This document shows, in pieces, positions 6,857-15,887 of a stretch of 64,000 nucleotides of DNA (its first letter is position 1; every line of letters starts with the position of its first letter). The notes below the pieces were generated by a model. It saw only the letters and a program-made list of their open reading frames with translations, had not been told where the DNA came from and ran no database searches. The DNA is from Vibrio sp. BS-M-Sm-2 (GTDB lineage: Bacteria > Pseudomonadota > Gammaproteobacteria > Enterobacterales > Vibrionaceae). The stretch lies in assembly GCF_041504345.1 (NCBI RefSeq), contig NZ_CP167895.1:1116001-1180000 (forward strand), given 5' to 3'. Both the position numbers and the translations under genes were made by a program.

Positions 6857-9592
6857 ATGGTAATTTTAAGAAAAAACCTCTATCACTGTATTCTTTTAAG
6901 TCTAGCAGTATCTCAAAGTGTACACGCTCAATTTATACCCAAGGAGTTTAAACACTTTTATGACTTTGAAGAAAATAAAATAATGTTATTTTTACCTAAT
7001 GATTCGAACTTTGAATCACTAGGGTATTCTAATTATTACGGTGTAAATAATATAGAGGATGAACAAAGCTTACGTGTGGCAATTCTTAATTCTGGAATAA
7101 AAGAAAAATTTGTTGATGAAGTTATTAGTGCTATAACAGCTGGTAAAAACATAGAAAATGATGGTGGTGTAAGAACTGATTTCTCTTTTGAAAAAAAGAC
7201 AATGAATGTTAAAGTCCCGGCAGAATATCTAGACGAAGGCCGAAGAGAATTACGTTACACAAGCCTTGAGCCTGATACTCAAGCTTTAATTTTCGGAAAT
7301 CATTTGTTTGCAAGTTATTATGGACAAGATAGTAGCGCCACGCTCAACTCAGATCTTACGATGGGTCTCGGGAATGGGTATGTTTCTAGTGATTTTACAC
7401 TTTCAGGTGCGAGCAACCAAGAAGCATCGCTAGATAGTAACGCTATATTTTATGAGCATAACATTAACTCCATTGCGTTTCGAATTGGATATGATGCTTA
7501 TGGCGTTGACAAGAACAACTCGACATCTAACTTAGATTACTCCAATACAAAAGATAACTATTACATAAGCGTTTCTTCAAGTGATAATCTATTTATTTCT
7601 GATGACGAACAATCAAAGAAAGTTTATTTCGATATCAAAGGCTCTGGTACAGTTGATGTGTTACGTGACGGGCGTACTATTTACACACAGTCTTTTTTAA
7701 AAGGGCAACACAGTATCAGTTATAAACACTTACCCCGAGGAAATTACAATGTAGAGTTGGTGATTCGCGCTGACGGTTACTCGGAGGAAAGGATTGTTCG
7801 TAGAATCAATAATAATATCTCACAAACATCTCATAATGGTTACGACTACAATGTCACGGCAAGAGAGTCGACATACGATACTGGAGAGCATGGTGATCAG
7901 AGTTCAGAAGAGAGTCTCGTGTATGGTGATGCGTCTTTTACCCAGTCGTTACTTCATGATTCTTTGATGCTTGGTGTTAGTACTCAATCAGATGGTGAGG
8001 ACTTTGGTTTTGGTGCTCTTGCTAATTATGCGAGTGATTGGTTGGATGCAAGTGCCTATTATAATGAGATAGATGACGGCCATTTTTATAACGGTTCTCT
8101 TAGTGTTGTTGGTCTTAGCTTTGATTACCAAAACTACAACGGAAGTAAGAAAAATCGAGTCTCTGATATTTCCCCATTACTAAAGGCGATTTACGGGGCG
8201 CAGTCTTTTGACCAAACGACAATTTCTTATTCTCTGCCGATCTTGTCTTCAAGTCTCAGTTTTTACGGTAGCCGAGCTCGCTATGACAGTTTGGGTGCCA
8301 ATAGTGGGTTTGAAAGTCAGAACTTAGCTATAAGCTATAACACTATGATTTTTAGAAACTTACAATTAAATTTAGGTTTTAGCCGTTCGCTAAATGACAA
8401 TTTTAATCAAGCTGTTGATATTGATGATATTTATTCCATAAGTATGACTATTCCTCTTGGCGATAACCATACGACATATTCTTCTGGTATCGACTCATCA
8501 AGTCGCACTGGACAAAGGTTAGTTAATAGTTTGGCATATGATAAGGAAGACATAGCTCTACTAGACGGTGTTGATACAAGTGGTAATGCAGCGATTAATA
8601 ACTATATCGACGGGGCGCAATCGGAAGTTTCGTTGAATGGCCGAATCAATATGTCAAACAATACATTTAATTCGAGCGCTTACGCGAATATCTCGAATAA
8701 TTCTAACACAAATTTATCGATTAACGCTGACTCTACATCGGTGATTACGAAAGACGGAATCTATCAAACAAAAGAAAATAGTAAGTCTTACATAATTGTC
8801 GAAAGTGAAGCTAGAGGTGGAAATACTAATAAGGACGAAGAAGATTTTGGCGTTCTTGATACCCAAATAAACTCCGGATACCATACCAGTATTCCAATTG
8901 ACTCTAAAACGAGAATTGTAGGGTTAAATGACTTTTCTACTTATAATTTTCAGGTTGATAGTGAAATAAGCGGTTATAAGAGTAGTAAAAATAATCATGA
9001 TACCCGAAGTAAAATGTTCACTTACCCTGGGACCGTTCATAAAGTTTCTAATAAAGTGGAACCAATTGTCACTTTCCTTAGTTACTTTGAAGACTTTAAC
9101 AATAACCCGTTAAATGATGTTAAGTGCATTGGTGACGGTTGTGTTTCTGTCGGTCGTGTGGGTGATGGTATTTACTCAATTTCATTAGTGAAAGACAAGC
9201 CTTTTAAAGTGGCTTCGAGTGGAGAGTTCTGCTTTGTTGACCCTGAAGCTATAGATAATAGTGGCGTTATGACAAAGTGTTTTCCTAAGATTGAAACACT
9301 TGATAATGGCATGCAACTTGTGTCTTCAGGTTTAGGGGACAAAAAAGATAGTATCTATTATTTGGGAGTTTTAGACGGTGAAATACCAAATAGCATTCTA
9401 GAAGAATCCCAAAAAGAAAAAATTGAGTATATTCAATATAATTTCGCTAATAATATTCATTTGTTTGCTAAGAGCGATGTCGATTTAAACGAGAATGAAT
9501 CATTCGACATCGTAAGTAAGCAAGTTTTTGATGACATACAGAACTATGTTAGAACTCCTGGTAACAGTGATTTTTTTGCTAAAAATAGGTAA
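6857..9592 (+). CDS. Outer-membrane usher, TcfC/CooC-like (alpha-type fimbriae)
   Basis: The 911-residue protein begins with a signal peptide (to about VHAQ, residue 25) and continues as a long run of alternating beta strands typical of an outer-membrane usher. A compact domain at about 255-320 (VYFDIKGSGTVDVLRDG, then HLPRGNYNVEL) fits the plug/Ig-like part of alpha-type ushers. The C-terminal region (about 725-800) has Cys pairs (CIGDGC, FCFVDPE). The length fits TcfC/CooC-class ushers, which are distinct from FimD. It translocates and assembles the subunits encoded next to it. The stop (9590-9592) lies a few bases before the chaperone ATG, so translation is probably coupled. Confidence 0.75.
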   Translation: MVILRKNLYHCILLSLAVSQSVHAQFIPKEFKHFYDFEENKIMLFLPNDSNFESLGYSNYYGVNNIEDEQSLRVAILNSGIKEKFVDEVISAITAGKNIENDGGVRTDFSFEKKTMNVKVPAEYLDEGRRELRYTSLEPDTQALIFGNHLFASYYGQDSSATLNSDLTMGLGNGYVSSDFTLSGASNQEASLDSNAIFYEHNINSIAFRIGYDAYGVDKNNSTSNLDYSNTKDNYYISVSSSDNLFISDDEQSKKVYFDIKGSGTVDVLRDGRTIYTQSFLKGQHSISYKHLPRGNYNVELVIRADGYSEERIVRRINNNISQTSHNGYDYNVTARESTYDTGEHGDQSSEESLVYGDASFTQSLLHDSLMLGVSTQSDGEDFGFGALANYASDWLDASAYYNEIDDGHFYNGSLSVVGLSFDYQNYNGSKKNRVSDISPLLKAIYGAQSFDQTTISYSLPILSSSLSFYGSRARYDSLGANSGFESQNLAISYNTMIFRNLQLNLGFSRSLNDNFNQAVDIDDIYSISMTIPLGDNHTTYSSGIDSSSRTGQRLVNSLAYDKEDIALLDGVDTSGNAAINNYIDGAQSEVSLNGRINMSNNTFNSSAYANISNNSNTNLSINADSTSVITKDGIYQTKENSKSYIIVESEARGGNTNKDEEDFGVLDTQINSGYHTSIPIDSKTRIVGLNDFSTYNFQVDSEISGYKSSKNNHDTRSKMFTYPGTVHKVSNKVEPIVTFLSYFEDFNNNPLNDVKCIGDGCVSVGRVGDGIYSISLVKDKPFKVASSGEFCFVDPEAIDNSGVMTKCFPKIETLDNGMQLVSSGLGDKKDSIYYLGVLDGEIPNSILEESQKEKIEYIQYNFANNIHLFAKSDVDLNENESFDIVSKQVFDDIQNYVRTPGNSDFFAKNR

Positions 9593-9596
9593 GACT

Positions 9597-10295
9597 ATGT
9601 ACAAATATATATTTTTTCTTTTTACTGTACTTTTCAGTTGTCAGAGCATGGCAGTCGCGGTGAGTAGTTTATTTGAAATCGCAGATAAAGACACACACAT
9701 CGCTGATATTAAAGTCGAGAATAATGATAAACAAGATATGTTTATCAATATGGAGATGCTTAAGGTGCGCTATGTTGATGGAAAAAAAGTAATCGAAAAA
9801 TTAGATCGAAAAAACTTTGATGACTGGACGTTTAGCGTATCTCCGTCTCAAGTGATTCTTGAGCCAGGTGAAAGAAAGACGATTAGGATGATGAATCATT
9901 GCGAAGACGCTTGCGATTTTAAGGAAGATCAGGTTTATGCGGTTGATATCACTCCTGTGCCTTATTACGAAGGAAAAAAGTCAGCTGTTGCAGTTGCTTT
10001 TGGTTACCGTACCTACTTCTTAGATCCGGTTAACACCGATAATGTTGAACTCGATTACGATTTAAAGAGAATCGACAAAGATACATTCGTGTTCACAAAC
10101 CGTAGTAACACAATGTTAAATGCAGTTCTTAATACGTGTACAAGAGAATATTCGTCCGATTGTATATTTGAGCACCGACTGCTACCTAATTCTACTCGAG
10201 AATTTACTTTCCCTAAAGGCAGTGACGACGGAAGTAAGCAAACTTTTTCGGTTATAAATGCGAATGAGGAAATAAATGAACAGGTTATTTTATAA
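9597..10295 (+). CDS. Periplasmic fimbrial chaperone, alpha type
   Basis: From ATG 9597 the product has 232 residues with a signal peptide ending near SMAVA. An upstream in-frame start at 9528 lies inside the usher gene and is unlikely. AGGTAAG overlaps the usher stop and serves as ribosome site. The mature part reads as a two-domain Ig chaperone: VSPSQVILEPGERKTIRMM (about 80-98) is the F1-G1 pattern seen in pilus chaperones, and a second domain follows with a Cys pair (CTREYSSDC). It should hold the subunits in the periplasm and deliver them to the usher encoded just upstream. Confidence 0.75.
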   Translation: MYKYIFFLFTVLFSCQSMAVAVSSLFEIADKDTHIADIKVENNDKQDMFINMEMLKVRYVDGKKVIEKLDRKNFDDWTFSVSPSQVILEPGERKTIRMMNHCEDACDFKEDQVYAVDITPVPYYEGKKSAVAVAFGYRTYFLDPVNTDNVELDYDLKRIDKDTFVFTNRSNTMLNAVLNTCTREYSSDCIFEHRLLPNSTREFTFPKGSDDGSKQTFSVINANEEINEQVIL

Positions 10296-11319
10296 TTTAA
10301 CAGTCGCATGTTTTCTCCTAACATCTTCTTTCGTTCAAGCATCAACGATTTACGCAAAGATCACCGGTGACGTGGTTGAATGGAGTGGCGCAACCTTGAA
10401 TAGTGGGGAAATTCAGCCTTTACAATGGCAGCCCAGTGAAAAATTCAACATGCTTCCAATAGCACGTTGGAGCCCAGGGTTTTATCAGAATAGCCAGAAG
10501 GAACTTACGTTCACTTCGATGACTGGCGCTAAGTTGAGCACTTCGTTTAAGCATACTGGTATCGATTTTAGAACCTCTAATAAGTTTGTTCAAACATCCG
10601 AGGTGATTGGTAACGCACAACGGTGTCAGGAGCAATCGATAGCCGGTGGTGATATCCGGTTACGATCAAATTCGTCATGTGGGGCTGACTTTATTCTTGA
10701 TCAAGGAGGGAAGTTCAGGCCGTTCGACTTTTACCGACCGAGCTTCAAGTTACCGTCGCTATTATCCGATTTTATGCAGTCAAAGCTACCTGCAGGTAAA
10801 TATATTGCGACGTTCAATGAACCTGTAGCTTATTACCTTATATATGAGGAAAACCAGATTGAGTCTTATCAAATCTACCAAGATCAAGTACAAATAGTCA
10901 TTGATTATCAGCCATCTTTTTTGGAGTCAGTTCAATTGTTAGGGGATGGGAAGTTTGATGTTAGCTATGACACTGATAATCACACCGCTGAAGGAAAGGC
11001 ACGTTACCGAGTTCACGTTAACGGGTATATTACTCCAGGCATCAAGATGTCGTTTAAATCATCTGGACTAGAAGACGATTTTTCTCTTGTTGACCAGAAA
11101 TCTAACTCGAAGATCCCTTACGATTTGGTTTGTGAAGCTTGTGTGGACAAGCAGGTTATCAAAGATGGAGTGATGGACAAAGATTTCGCGAAAATTGGTT
11201 TTGAAGGGCAAAACTTGGGCTTCGATTTAGATTTCAGTTTTAATAATTTACACTACGGAGACGTCGATGAAGGAGATTATTCTGATGCAGTTACCGTCAT
11301 TTTTGAGATCGATATCTAG
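10276..11319 (+). CDS. Probable fimbrial tip adhesin
   Basis: This 347-residue protein begins with a signal peptide (cleavage near VQA-ST, residue 23). Its start overlaps the end of the chaperone gene by 20 bases. In alpha-type fimbriae the large subunit encoded after usher and chaperone is the tip adhesin (CooD/CfaE-like), and the size fits. The N-terminal two thirds would be the binding domain, with a Cys pair at about 115-132. The C-terminal third (about 240-347) looks like a pilin domain, with a CEACVDK Cys pair and a beta-strand end (AVTVIFEID). Receptor and ligand are unknown. Confidence 0.6.
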   Translation: MNRLFYNLTVACFLLTSSFVQASTIYAKITGDVVEWSGATLNSGEIQPLQWQPSEKFNMLPIARWSPGFYQNSQKELTFTSMTGAKLSTSFKHTGIDFRTSNKFVQTSEVIGNAQRCQEQSIAGGDIRLRSNSSCGADFILDQGGKFRPFDFYRPSFKLPSLLSDFMQSKLPAGKYIATFNEPVAYYLIYEENQIESYQIYQDQVQIVIDYQPSFLESVQLLGDGKFDVSYDTDNHTAEGKARYRVHVNGYITPGIKMSFKSSGLEDDFSLVDQKSNSKIPYDLVCEACVDKQVIKDGVMDKDFAKIGFEGQNLGFDLDFSFNNLHYGDVDEGDYSDAVTVIFEIDI

Positions 11320-12049
11320 CACGTCGTCTTTAACTTTTTCTTTAGTGCTGCTTTCTTTCTCTTCTTTCGCACAGTCGAATGATATCGCCATTCGTGCGGG
11401 AGTAGGGCTTTACAACGAAATTGATAATTCTAGTTCGGTTTCCGAAAATTTGTCTAGCAATTTTGTAGTTGGTACACAATTACCAATAAATGATTTTTGG
11501 AGTGTTAGTTTAGACGGCTTCTTCTTTGAAAATATTGCAAGTAGCGCTTACGTCGGTACGACCGTAGATTATACAGCTCAGATGAGTGATGATTTTGAGT
11601 TGTATGGACGTCTTGGGGTGGATTTTGTTAATGGGGAAACGATTCCCAAGGCCGGCCTAGGTATTGAGAAACGTATCAGTAATACACTCGGGTTAACTAT
11701 GGAAACAATAGCAAGAGATACTGATCGCTTTGCTGACTATCAATTTATTATTGGGGCAAAGTTCAGTTTCCCAACAGATAACGTAATTGAAACCCCAGCA
11801 GATGAGGGTATGCCAGATATTTACACCCAAGAACCAGAAGAAAAAGTAATAGTAAAAGAGTTAGATCAAGTTAGAGAAGAGAATGAGCACGCTAAGCGTC
11901 CTCCAAAGTACTATAGAGTTATTAAAGGAGACACGCTTTGGGGTATCTCGCTACGTAAAGGCATAGCCTTGAATAGGTTAATACACTTAAATGAAACAGT
12001 GATTGAGACCCCCGATCTTATTTATCCAGGAGATATACTAAAACTCTAA
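11285..12049 (+). CDS. Outer-membrane beta-barrel protein with C-terminal LysM domain
   Basis: Start 11285 is chosen because AAGGAG lies 9 bases upstream; ATG 11267 has no such site. The 254-residue product has a signal peptide to about FAQS and an 8-strand OmpA-like barrel pattern (about 30-165, ending AKFSFP). An acidic linker leads to a LysM domain (about 207-254: YRVIKGDTLWGISL, then LIYPGDILKL). LysM binds peptidoglycan, so the protein should tie the outer membrane to the wall, perhaps at the assembly site. The gene overlaps the tip-adhesin gene and ends at the operon terminator, so it belongs to the fimbrial operon. This is an unusual member of such an operon. Confidence 0.65.
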   Translation: MQLPSFLRSISSTSSLTFSLVLLSFSSFAQSNDIAIRAGVGLYNEIDNSSSVSENLSSNFVVGTQLPINDFWSVSLDGFFFENIASSAYVGTTVDYTAQMSDDFELYGRLGVDFVNGETIPKAGLGIEKRISNTLGLTMETIARDTDRFADYQFIIGAKFSFPTDNVIETPADEGMPDIYTQEPEEKVIVKELDQVREENEHAKRPPKYYRVIKGDTLWGISLRKGIALNRLIHLNETVIETPDLIYPGDILKL

Positions 12050-12110
12050 ATGTAATGACGTCAGATTAGCTACTTTCGAGCAGTTTCTATTCAATAGTTG
12101 TGGTAAACCT

Positions 12111-12147
12111 AAAAGGCAAGAGAGTAGCTTACTTTCTTGCCTTTTTA
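12111..12147 (+). terminator. Terminator of the fimbrial operon
   Basis: AAAAGGCAAGA pairs with TCTTGCCTTTT around a 12-base loop and is followed by T residues, about 60 bases after the LysM gene. Confidence 0.7.
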
Positions 12148-12241
12148 TGTATGGAATACTAGGAGTATGAACAAATTTGGTTAATCGATCGAATTCAGAA
12201 CCTTAATTATAGGGTACGATAGTTTGGGGTTGGAGGAGCAA

Positions 12242-12328
12242 ATGAAAATATCTAATTTCAGATGCATTAAGTCACATTTGTTTTACAACCAATTTACCAG
12301 CGAAATATTACAGAGGCTTCTATCCTGA
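12242..12328 (+). CDS. 28-codon ORF with a strong ribosome binding site
   Basis: TTGGAGGAGCAA precedes ATG 12242, and the frame runs 28 codons to TGA 12326-12328 (MKISNFRCIK...). The ribosome site is among the best in this stretch, but the peptide has no recognisable feature. It may be a small protein or the start of a gene that has since decayed. Confidence 0.25.
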   Translation: MKISNFRCIKSHLFYNQFTSEILQRLLS

Positions 12329-12828
12329 TTAGATTTTAATTGTGAATTGATCTAAAACGCAAGGGTCTCGCTCTAAATTTAGGTAGCCCCAAAACAGCAA
12401 TAACCTACCTAATAAACTAATGATTTACAGCTAGCGCAGCGGGAGGCCCCATGCGGGCTTTATTATATAAAGATAAATGGGTATTAGGTCTAAGGGAAAT
12501 TTATTGGAATTTGTTAATCAATTGTTGATCTACGTGGTTGGGCGAGGACAAACCCTAGAGAATAAAGTCGTAATAGATGATAACTACTTAGGTTTTTGAA
12601 TTATCGATGAATTAATGTATACAGTCGTAAAAATGAGCGAAGAGCACGGTGTTTTGGGGAGTAGTATATAGGGAAATTTGTGCTAGACGTTACAGTTTTT
12701 CGATACAGGAGTGATTGGTAAAGGAAATAATGGATTTTTTCTCTATATTTCGAGAGCATGGCTTATACATTTATGTGACGAATTGGAATCTAAGATATCG
12801 CTAAATAAAATAGCAATATCTTATTGGT

Positions 12829-13029
12829 TTATTCTTGTTTATTATCTAACTTATTATATGTCTGTTCCGCTAAACAGCCATCACATACTTTTCGTGTTTG
12901 TTTTCTTTTTAAAAAACCATTTGAGTGGTTACTACTGAAAGAATAGAGAATTAAGTCTTCCAATCTGTCTGCCTTAGATAAAGCTTTACGTCGTTTTCTA
13001 TCGGGGTCTATAAGTTTCAATTTGTCCAT
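12829..13029 (-). CDS. Small basic hypothetical protein
   Basis: This 66-residue frame has AGGAG five bases before its ATG on the minus strand. The first 30 residues (MDKLKLIDPDRKRRKALSKA) are charged and protein-like, and the later part holds CDGC. An overlapping plus-strand frame (12711-12938) has no ribosome site and is less likely. No family recognised. Confidence 0.35.
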   Translation of the reverse strand: MDKLKLIDPDRKRRKALSKADRLEDLILYSFSSNHSNGFLKRKQTRKVCDGCLAEQTYNKLDNKQE

Positions 13030-13320
13030 GTTAACTCCTACTACAACAAATTACTTCGATAAAATTATTACACTTCTATCGTTGGTTTTGTTAGCAGGGG
13101 TTATCTTGTTGCATATCCATTATGCTAATTGGTAAGGGCTGTTATCAGTTTATTTTGTACGTATTGGAAGATATTATTTATAAGGGTTCATTAACAAGGT
13201 AGGATATCTTTCAGTCTGGGTAGGTGTATTAAGTACAGTCGTATTATTGTGTCGTTAAAGCCTCGATATTACTTTAAATATGTAGTTGTTAATGGTTGAT
13301 AGGTCTATTGGTACATTTTT

Positions 13321-13352
13321 AAAAAAAAGCCCAGTTCAAAAGATACTGGGCT
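13321..13352 (-). terminator. Minus-strand terminator, possible end of a small RNA
   Basis: On the minus strand GCCCAGT...ACTGGGC (13351-13345 paired with 13335-13329) is followed by a run of eight T. No minus-strand coding gene ends here, so it may close a short untranslated transcript from about 13,450. Confidence 0.5.
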
Positions 13353-13657
13353 ACAAAATGCTCTTGACGAACACTAAATAACAAAACACATCACACACTT
13401 TTTACGATGTGCAGAGAATGTATCATATTGGTTAAATAATGGTATTGATTTTTGTTTTTGATATAAATGTTGAGAGGGGGTTCACATTTTTCATTTTTGG
13501 AAATGAGGTGTAATTGTGAAATGAGGCGTCCTTTCACAAAACATAGTCATTATATGAAATACTTCTGTGTACCACTGAGTTAATTTGGTAGTGTTCTTTT
13601 TGTTGGAGCCCATTCAACAAATAATAAAGTCAATAAATAATAAAGTAAGGTAAGCAA

Positions 13658-14122
13658 ATGACATCTACTGACAATACTTATAAAGCAATCCAATTGGCAA
13701 ACAAACGACTTTCTATTCGCGACGCTAACGGCGATGGTAAAGTAAATCTGGAAGAGTTGAAAGAATTCTATGTTAATGACGAGCAATTAAATTGCTATTT
13801 TTCAAAAAAAGAGTTGAATGAAATGGCAGGCGAATATTTTACTGAATTAGACAGAAATGGAGATGGTTATATCAAAATGTCTGAAATGTCTGAGAATTCT
13901 GAAGCAATTAAATGTTTGGAACTTGCCAATGCTCGCCTATCAATTCGTGATAGAAATGGAGATGGTGTTGTGACATTGGTAGAATTGGAACAGTTTTATG
14001 TTAATGATGAACAACTCAGTCTTTATTTTTCTGAAATAGAGTTGATTGATATGGCGCGTGAATACTTCGAAAAATTAGACATAAACAAGGATGGTGTAAT
14101 TAGACAAGTAGAAATGATTTAG
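13658..14122 (+). CDS. Four-EF-hand calcium-binding protein made of two duplicated halves
   Basis: The 154-residue protein has no signal peptide. Four canonical 12-residue EF-hand loops are visible: residues 22-33 (DANGDGKVNLEE), 65-76 (DRNGDGYIKMSE), 98-109 (DRNGDGVVTLVE) and 141-152 (DINKDGVIRQVE). Each begins with Asp and ends with Glu, so all four should bind calcium. Residues about 10-77 and 83-154 are clear tandem copies (LSIRD..GDG..., EFYVNDEQL and QFYVNDEQL), so it arose by duplication of an EF-hand pair. It is probably a cytosolic calcium sensor or buffer. TAAGGTAAGCAA precedes the ATG. No partner gene is obvious. Confidence 0.8.
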   Translation: MTSTDNTYKAIQLANKRLSIRDANGDGKVNLEELKEFYVNDEQLNCYFSKKELNEMAGEYFTELDRNGDGYIKMSEMSENSEAIKCLELANARLSIRDRNGDGVVTLVELEQFYVNDEQLSLYFSEIELIDMAREYFEKLDINKDGVIRQVEMI

Positions 14123-14289
14123 AGTCAGATTTGGCGTGCAATTAATTGTACGCCTTTAGAAATGGAGTTTTATTTCGAGGCGTTTATTCAATTGGCTAAT
14201 TTAAATTTTGGAACTATATGATATGTTTTATATTATTGGGTTCCAAACCTTTCCCTATATGGGCTATTGTAAATAATCGGAGTAATACT

Positions 14290-14634
14290 ATGAATGAAAT
14301 AAAAAATAATAAAACCCAAACAAGCACTATTAAGCCAGGAGAAACTATCGAACTTTGGCACAAGGATACGCCAATAATTCCAGAAGTGGGGTATAACACT
14401 CATATTAATAATGTCGGCGATACATCAATTAAGGCGATTTATCAGTGGAAGCCGCCTTTGGGCAGTCACTGGAAAGAAGTGAAGGATCAAACGTTTCTCC
14501 CTGGCGAAGACGGGGTTTTTCATTATAATGGTCAATCTTTTTACCACCAAAGGGTTGTGGTACAAAACTTAAGTAATTCAGTCTCAGCGAAGCTTGAATG
14601 GAATATAATCCATTATGCAACAGTTGGAGATTAG
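14290..14634 (+). CDS. Small hypothetical protein
   Basis: ATG 14290 is preferred because CGGAGTAATACT precedes it; an in-frame start at 14218 has no ribosome site. The 114-residue product has no signal peptide or membrane segment. It is rich in beta-type residues and aromatics (ELWHKDTPIIPEVGYNTHIN, then KPPLGSHWKEV), suggesting a small beta-sandwich protein. No family recognised. The gene ends just upstream of the IS3 element, and a link to the EF-hand gene before it is possible but unproven. Confidence 0.45.
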   Translation: MNEIKNNKTQTSTIKPGETIELWHKDTPIIPEVGYNTHINNVGDTSIKAIYQWKPPLGSHWKEVKDQTFLPGEDGVFHYNGQSFYHQRVVVQNLSNSVSAKLEWNIIHYATVGD

Positions 14635-14684
14635 AGTTAGATTCTATGTGTGACCCGTCCTGATATGGGTTGACACTTGAACGA

Positions 14685-15490
14685 CTAAAACGCTCGATGT
14701 ACTTCATCGGGCATTTTGTATTTTAGAGCTGTGTGAGGCCTATATTCATTATAGATTTTACTGATTCGGCGACCATTTTCTTTGCTTCATCTAAATCATT
14801 AGGCTTATTCAACAGATACTCCATCTTCAGTATTCCGTTGATCCTCTCTGCCAACGCATTCTGATAACAGTCATAGCCATCAGTCATTGAGCAAGATACA
14901 CCATACTGTCGATGCAACTCTTGGTATTCAACAGAGCAGTACTGAACACCTCGGTCTGAGTGATGGACAAGCTCACCTGTATTCTTCCGCCCTTTCAACG
15001 CGTTTAAAAAGGCCTGCTTGACCGTGCGAGCTTTCATATCATCACCTATGTGATAGCCCACGATTTTTCTTGAGTAAGCGTCCGTCACTAAACTGAGATA
15101 AGTACTACCACGCCGCGTTGCTAGATAAGTAATATCGGCAACCCATAATTGCTTTGGTCCTTCCGGTATTAAGCCTTCTTTGATTCGATTTGGATGGCAG
15201 TAAAAGCGATGATTACTGTTTGTGGTTCGATGGTAAGCCCTTCGATTCTGTACTAATAATCGATTCATTCTCAGCAAAGAGAATAAGCGGTCTCGCCCGA
15301 TTTCAATATCGTTTTGAGCAAGTAAATACTTGATCTTACGAGTCCCTATACGAGGGTGCATCATCCTTTGCTCCTTCACAAAACCGAGTACGGATTCATC
15401 TTTCTTTGTCTGATGAATTTCTGCAACACAGCGCTTGTAGAAAGCTTGTCGTGTAACTCCTATGAAGTGACAAGCTTTGGTGACGGTCAA
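14685..15490 (-). pseudogene. IS3-family transposase OrfB, frameshifted near its end
   Basis: The integrase-type DDE domain is intact in the first 240 or so residues: WVADITY and HHSDRGVQY carry the two Asp, and NALAERINGILK carries the Glu. The usual HTH_21 region lies near residues 40-95. The frame then reads SVKSIMNIGLTQL and stops at 14723. One extra A in the run at 14756-14759 would restore the family's end (IYNEYRPHTALKYKMPDEV) to a stop at 14685-14687. OrfB has no good start of its own and is expected to be made by -1 frameshifting from OrfA. Confidence 0.85.
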
Positions 15491-15887
15491 CTTTCTGACC
15501 GTTTTTTCCTTAATAACTCGGCCTTGCGCTTCTTTGAGATTCGGACTCCGAAATCTCGATCCATGACTTTTACAACCGCTTCAAAGAACTCAGCTTTGAG
15601 CTGAGTTTCTTCTAATTGCTGCTCGAGTTCTTTGATTCGTTGCTCTGGGTTTGAGTTGAGGAAGAGTTTGACATAGTCGCTCCTAACGCTCTCGATTGTT
15701 CTGTTCCTTTAGACCAATCTAGTTGACCATGTTTGCGAAGCTAAACTAAAACGGTAGAGCGACCTTGGATCCCATAACGTTCTTGAACTTGCTTATAAGT
15801 CATTTCGCCTTTTTCAACCTGGCCTACGAACGCCAATTTAAAGGCAAGAGAATAATCTCGTTGAGTTCGTTTACTTGTTGTTTTCAT
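15487..15887 (-). pseudogene. IS3-family OrfA, disrupted
   Basis: ATG at 15887 with GGAGAGT upstream starts a normal IS3 OrfA N-terminus with a helix-turn-helix (SLAFKLAFVGQVEKGEMTYK). The frame is stopped by TAG at 15743-15741 where a Trp codon is expected (before LRKHGQLDW). A further frame change is needed near 15,700 to reach the coiled-coil end (RIKELEQQLEETQLKAEFFE), which stops at 15487-15489. OrfA normally binds the IS ends and supplies the first part of the frameshifted transposase. Confidence 0.8.

Larger units (their letters stand above)
12050..13657. other. Gene-poor 1.6-kb stretch
   Basis: AT-rich region between the fimbrial operon and the EF-hand gene. It holds the operon terminator, a 28-codon frame with a strong ribosome site (12242), a weak hairpin at 12447-12467, a possible small minus-strand gene (12829-13029) and a minus-strand terminator (13321-13352). 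No other supported gene is visible. The composition suggests decayed or acquired DNA. Confidence 0.5.

Noticed and set aside
12711..12938. 75-codon plus-strand frame
   Set aside because: No ribosome site, and it overlaps a minus-strand frame that has a better site.
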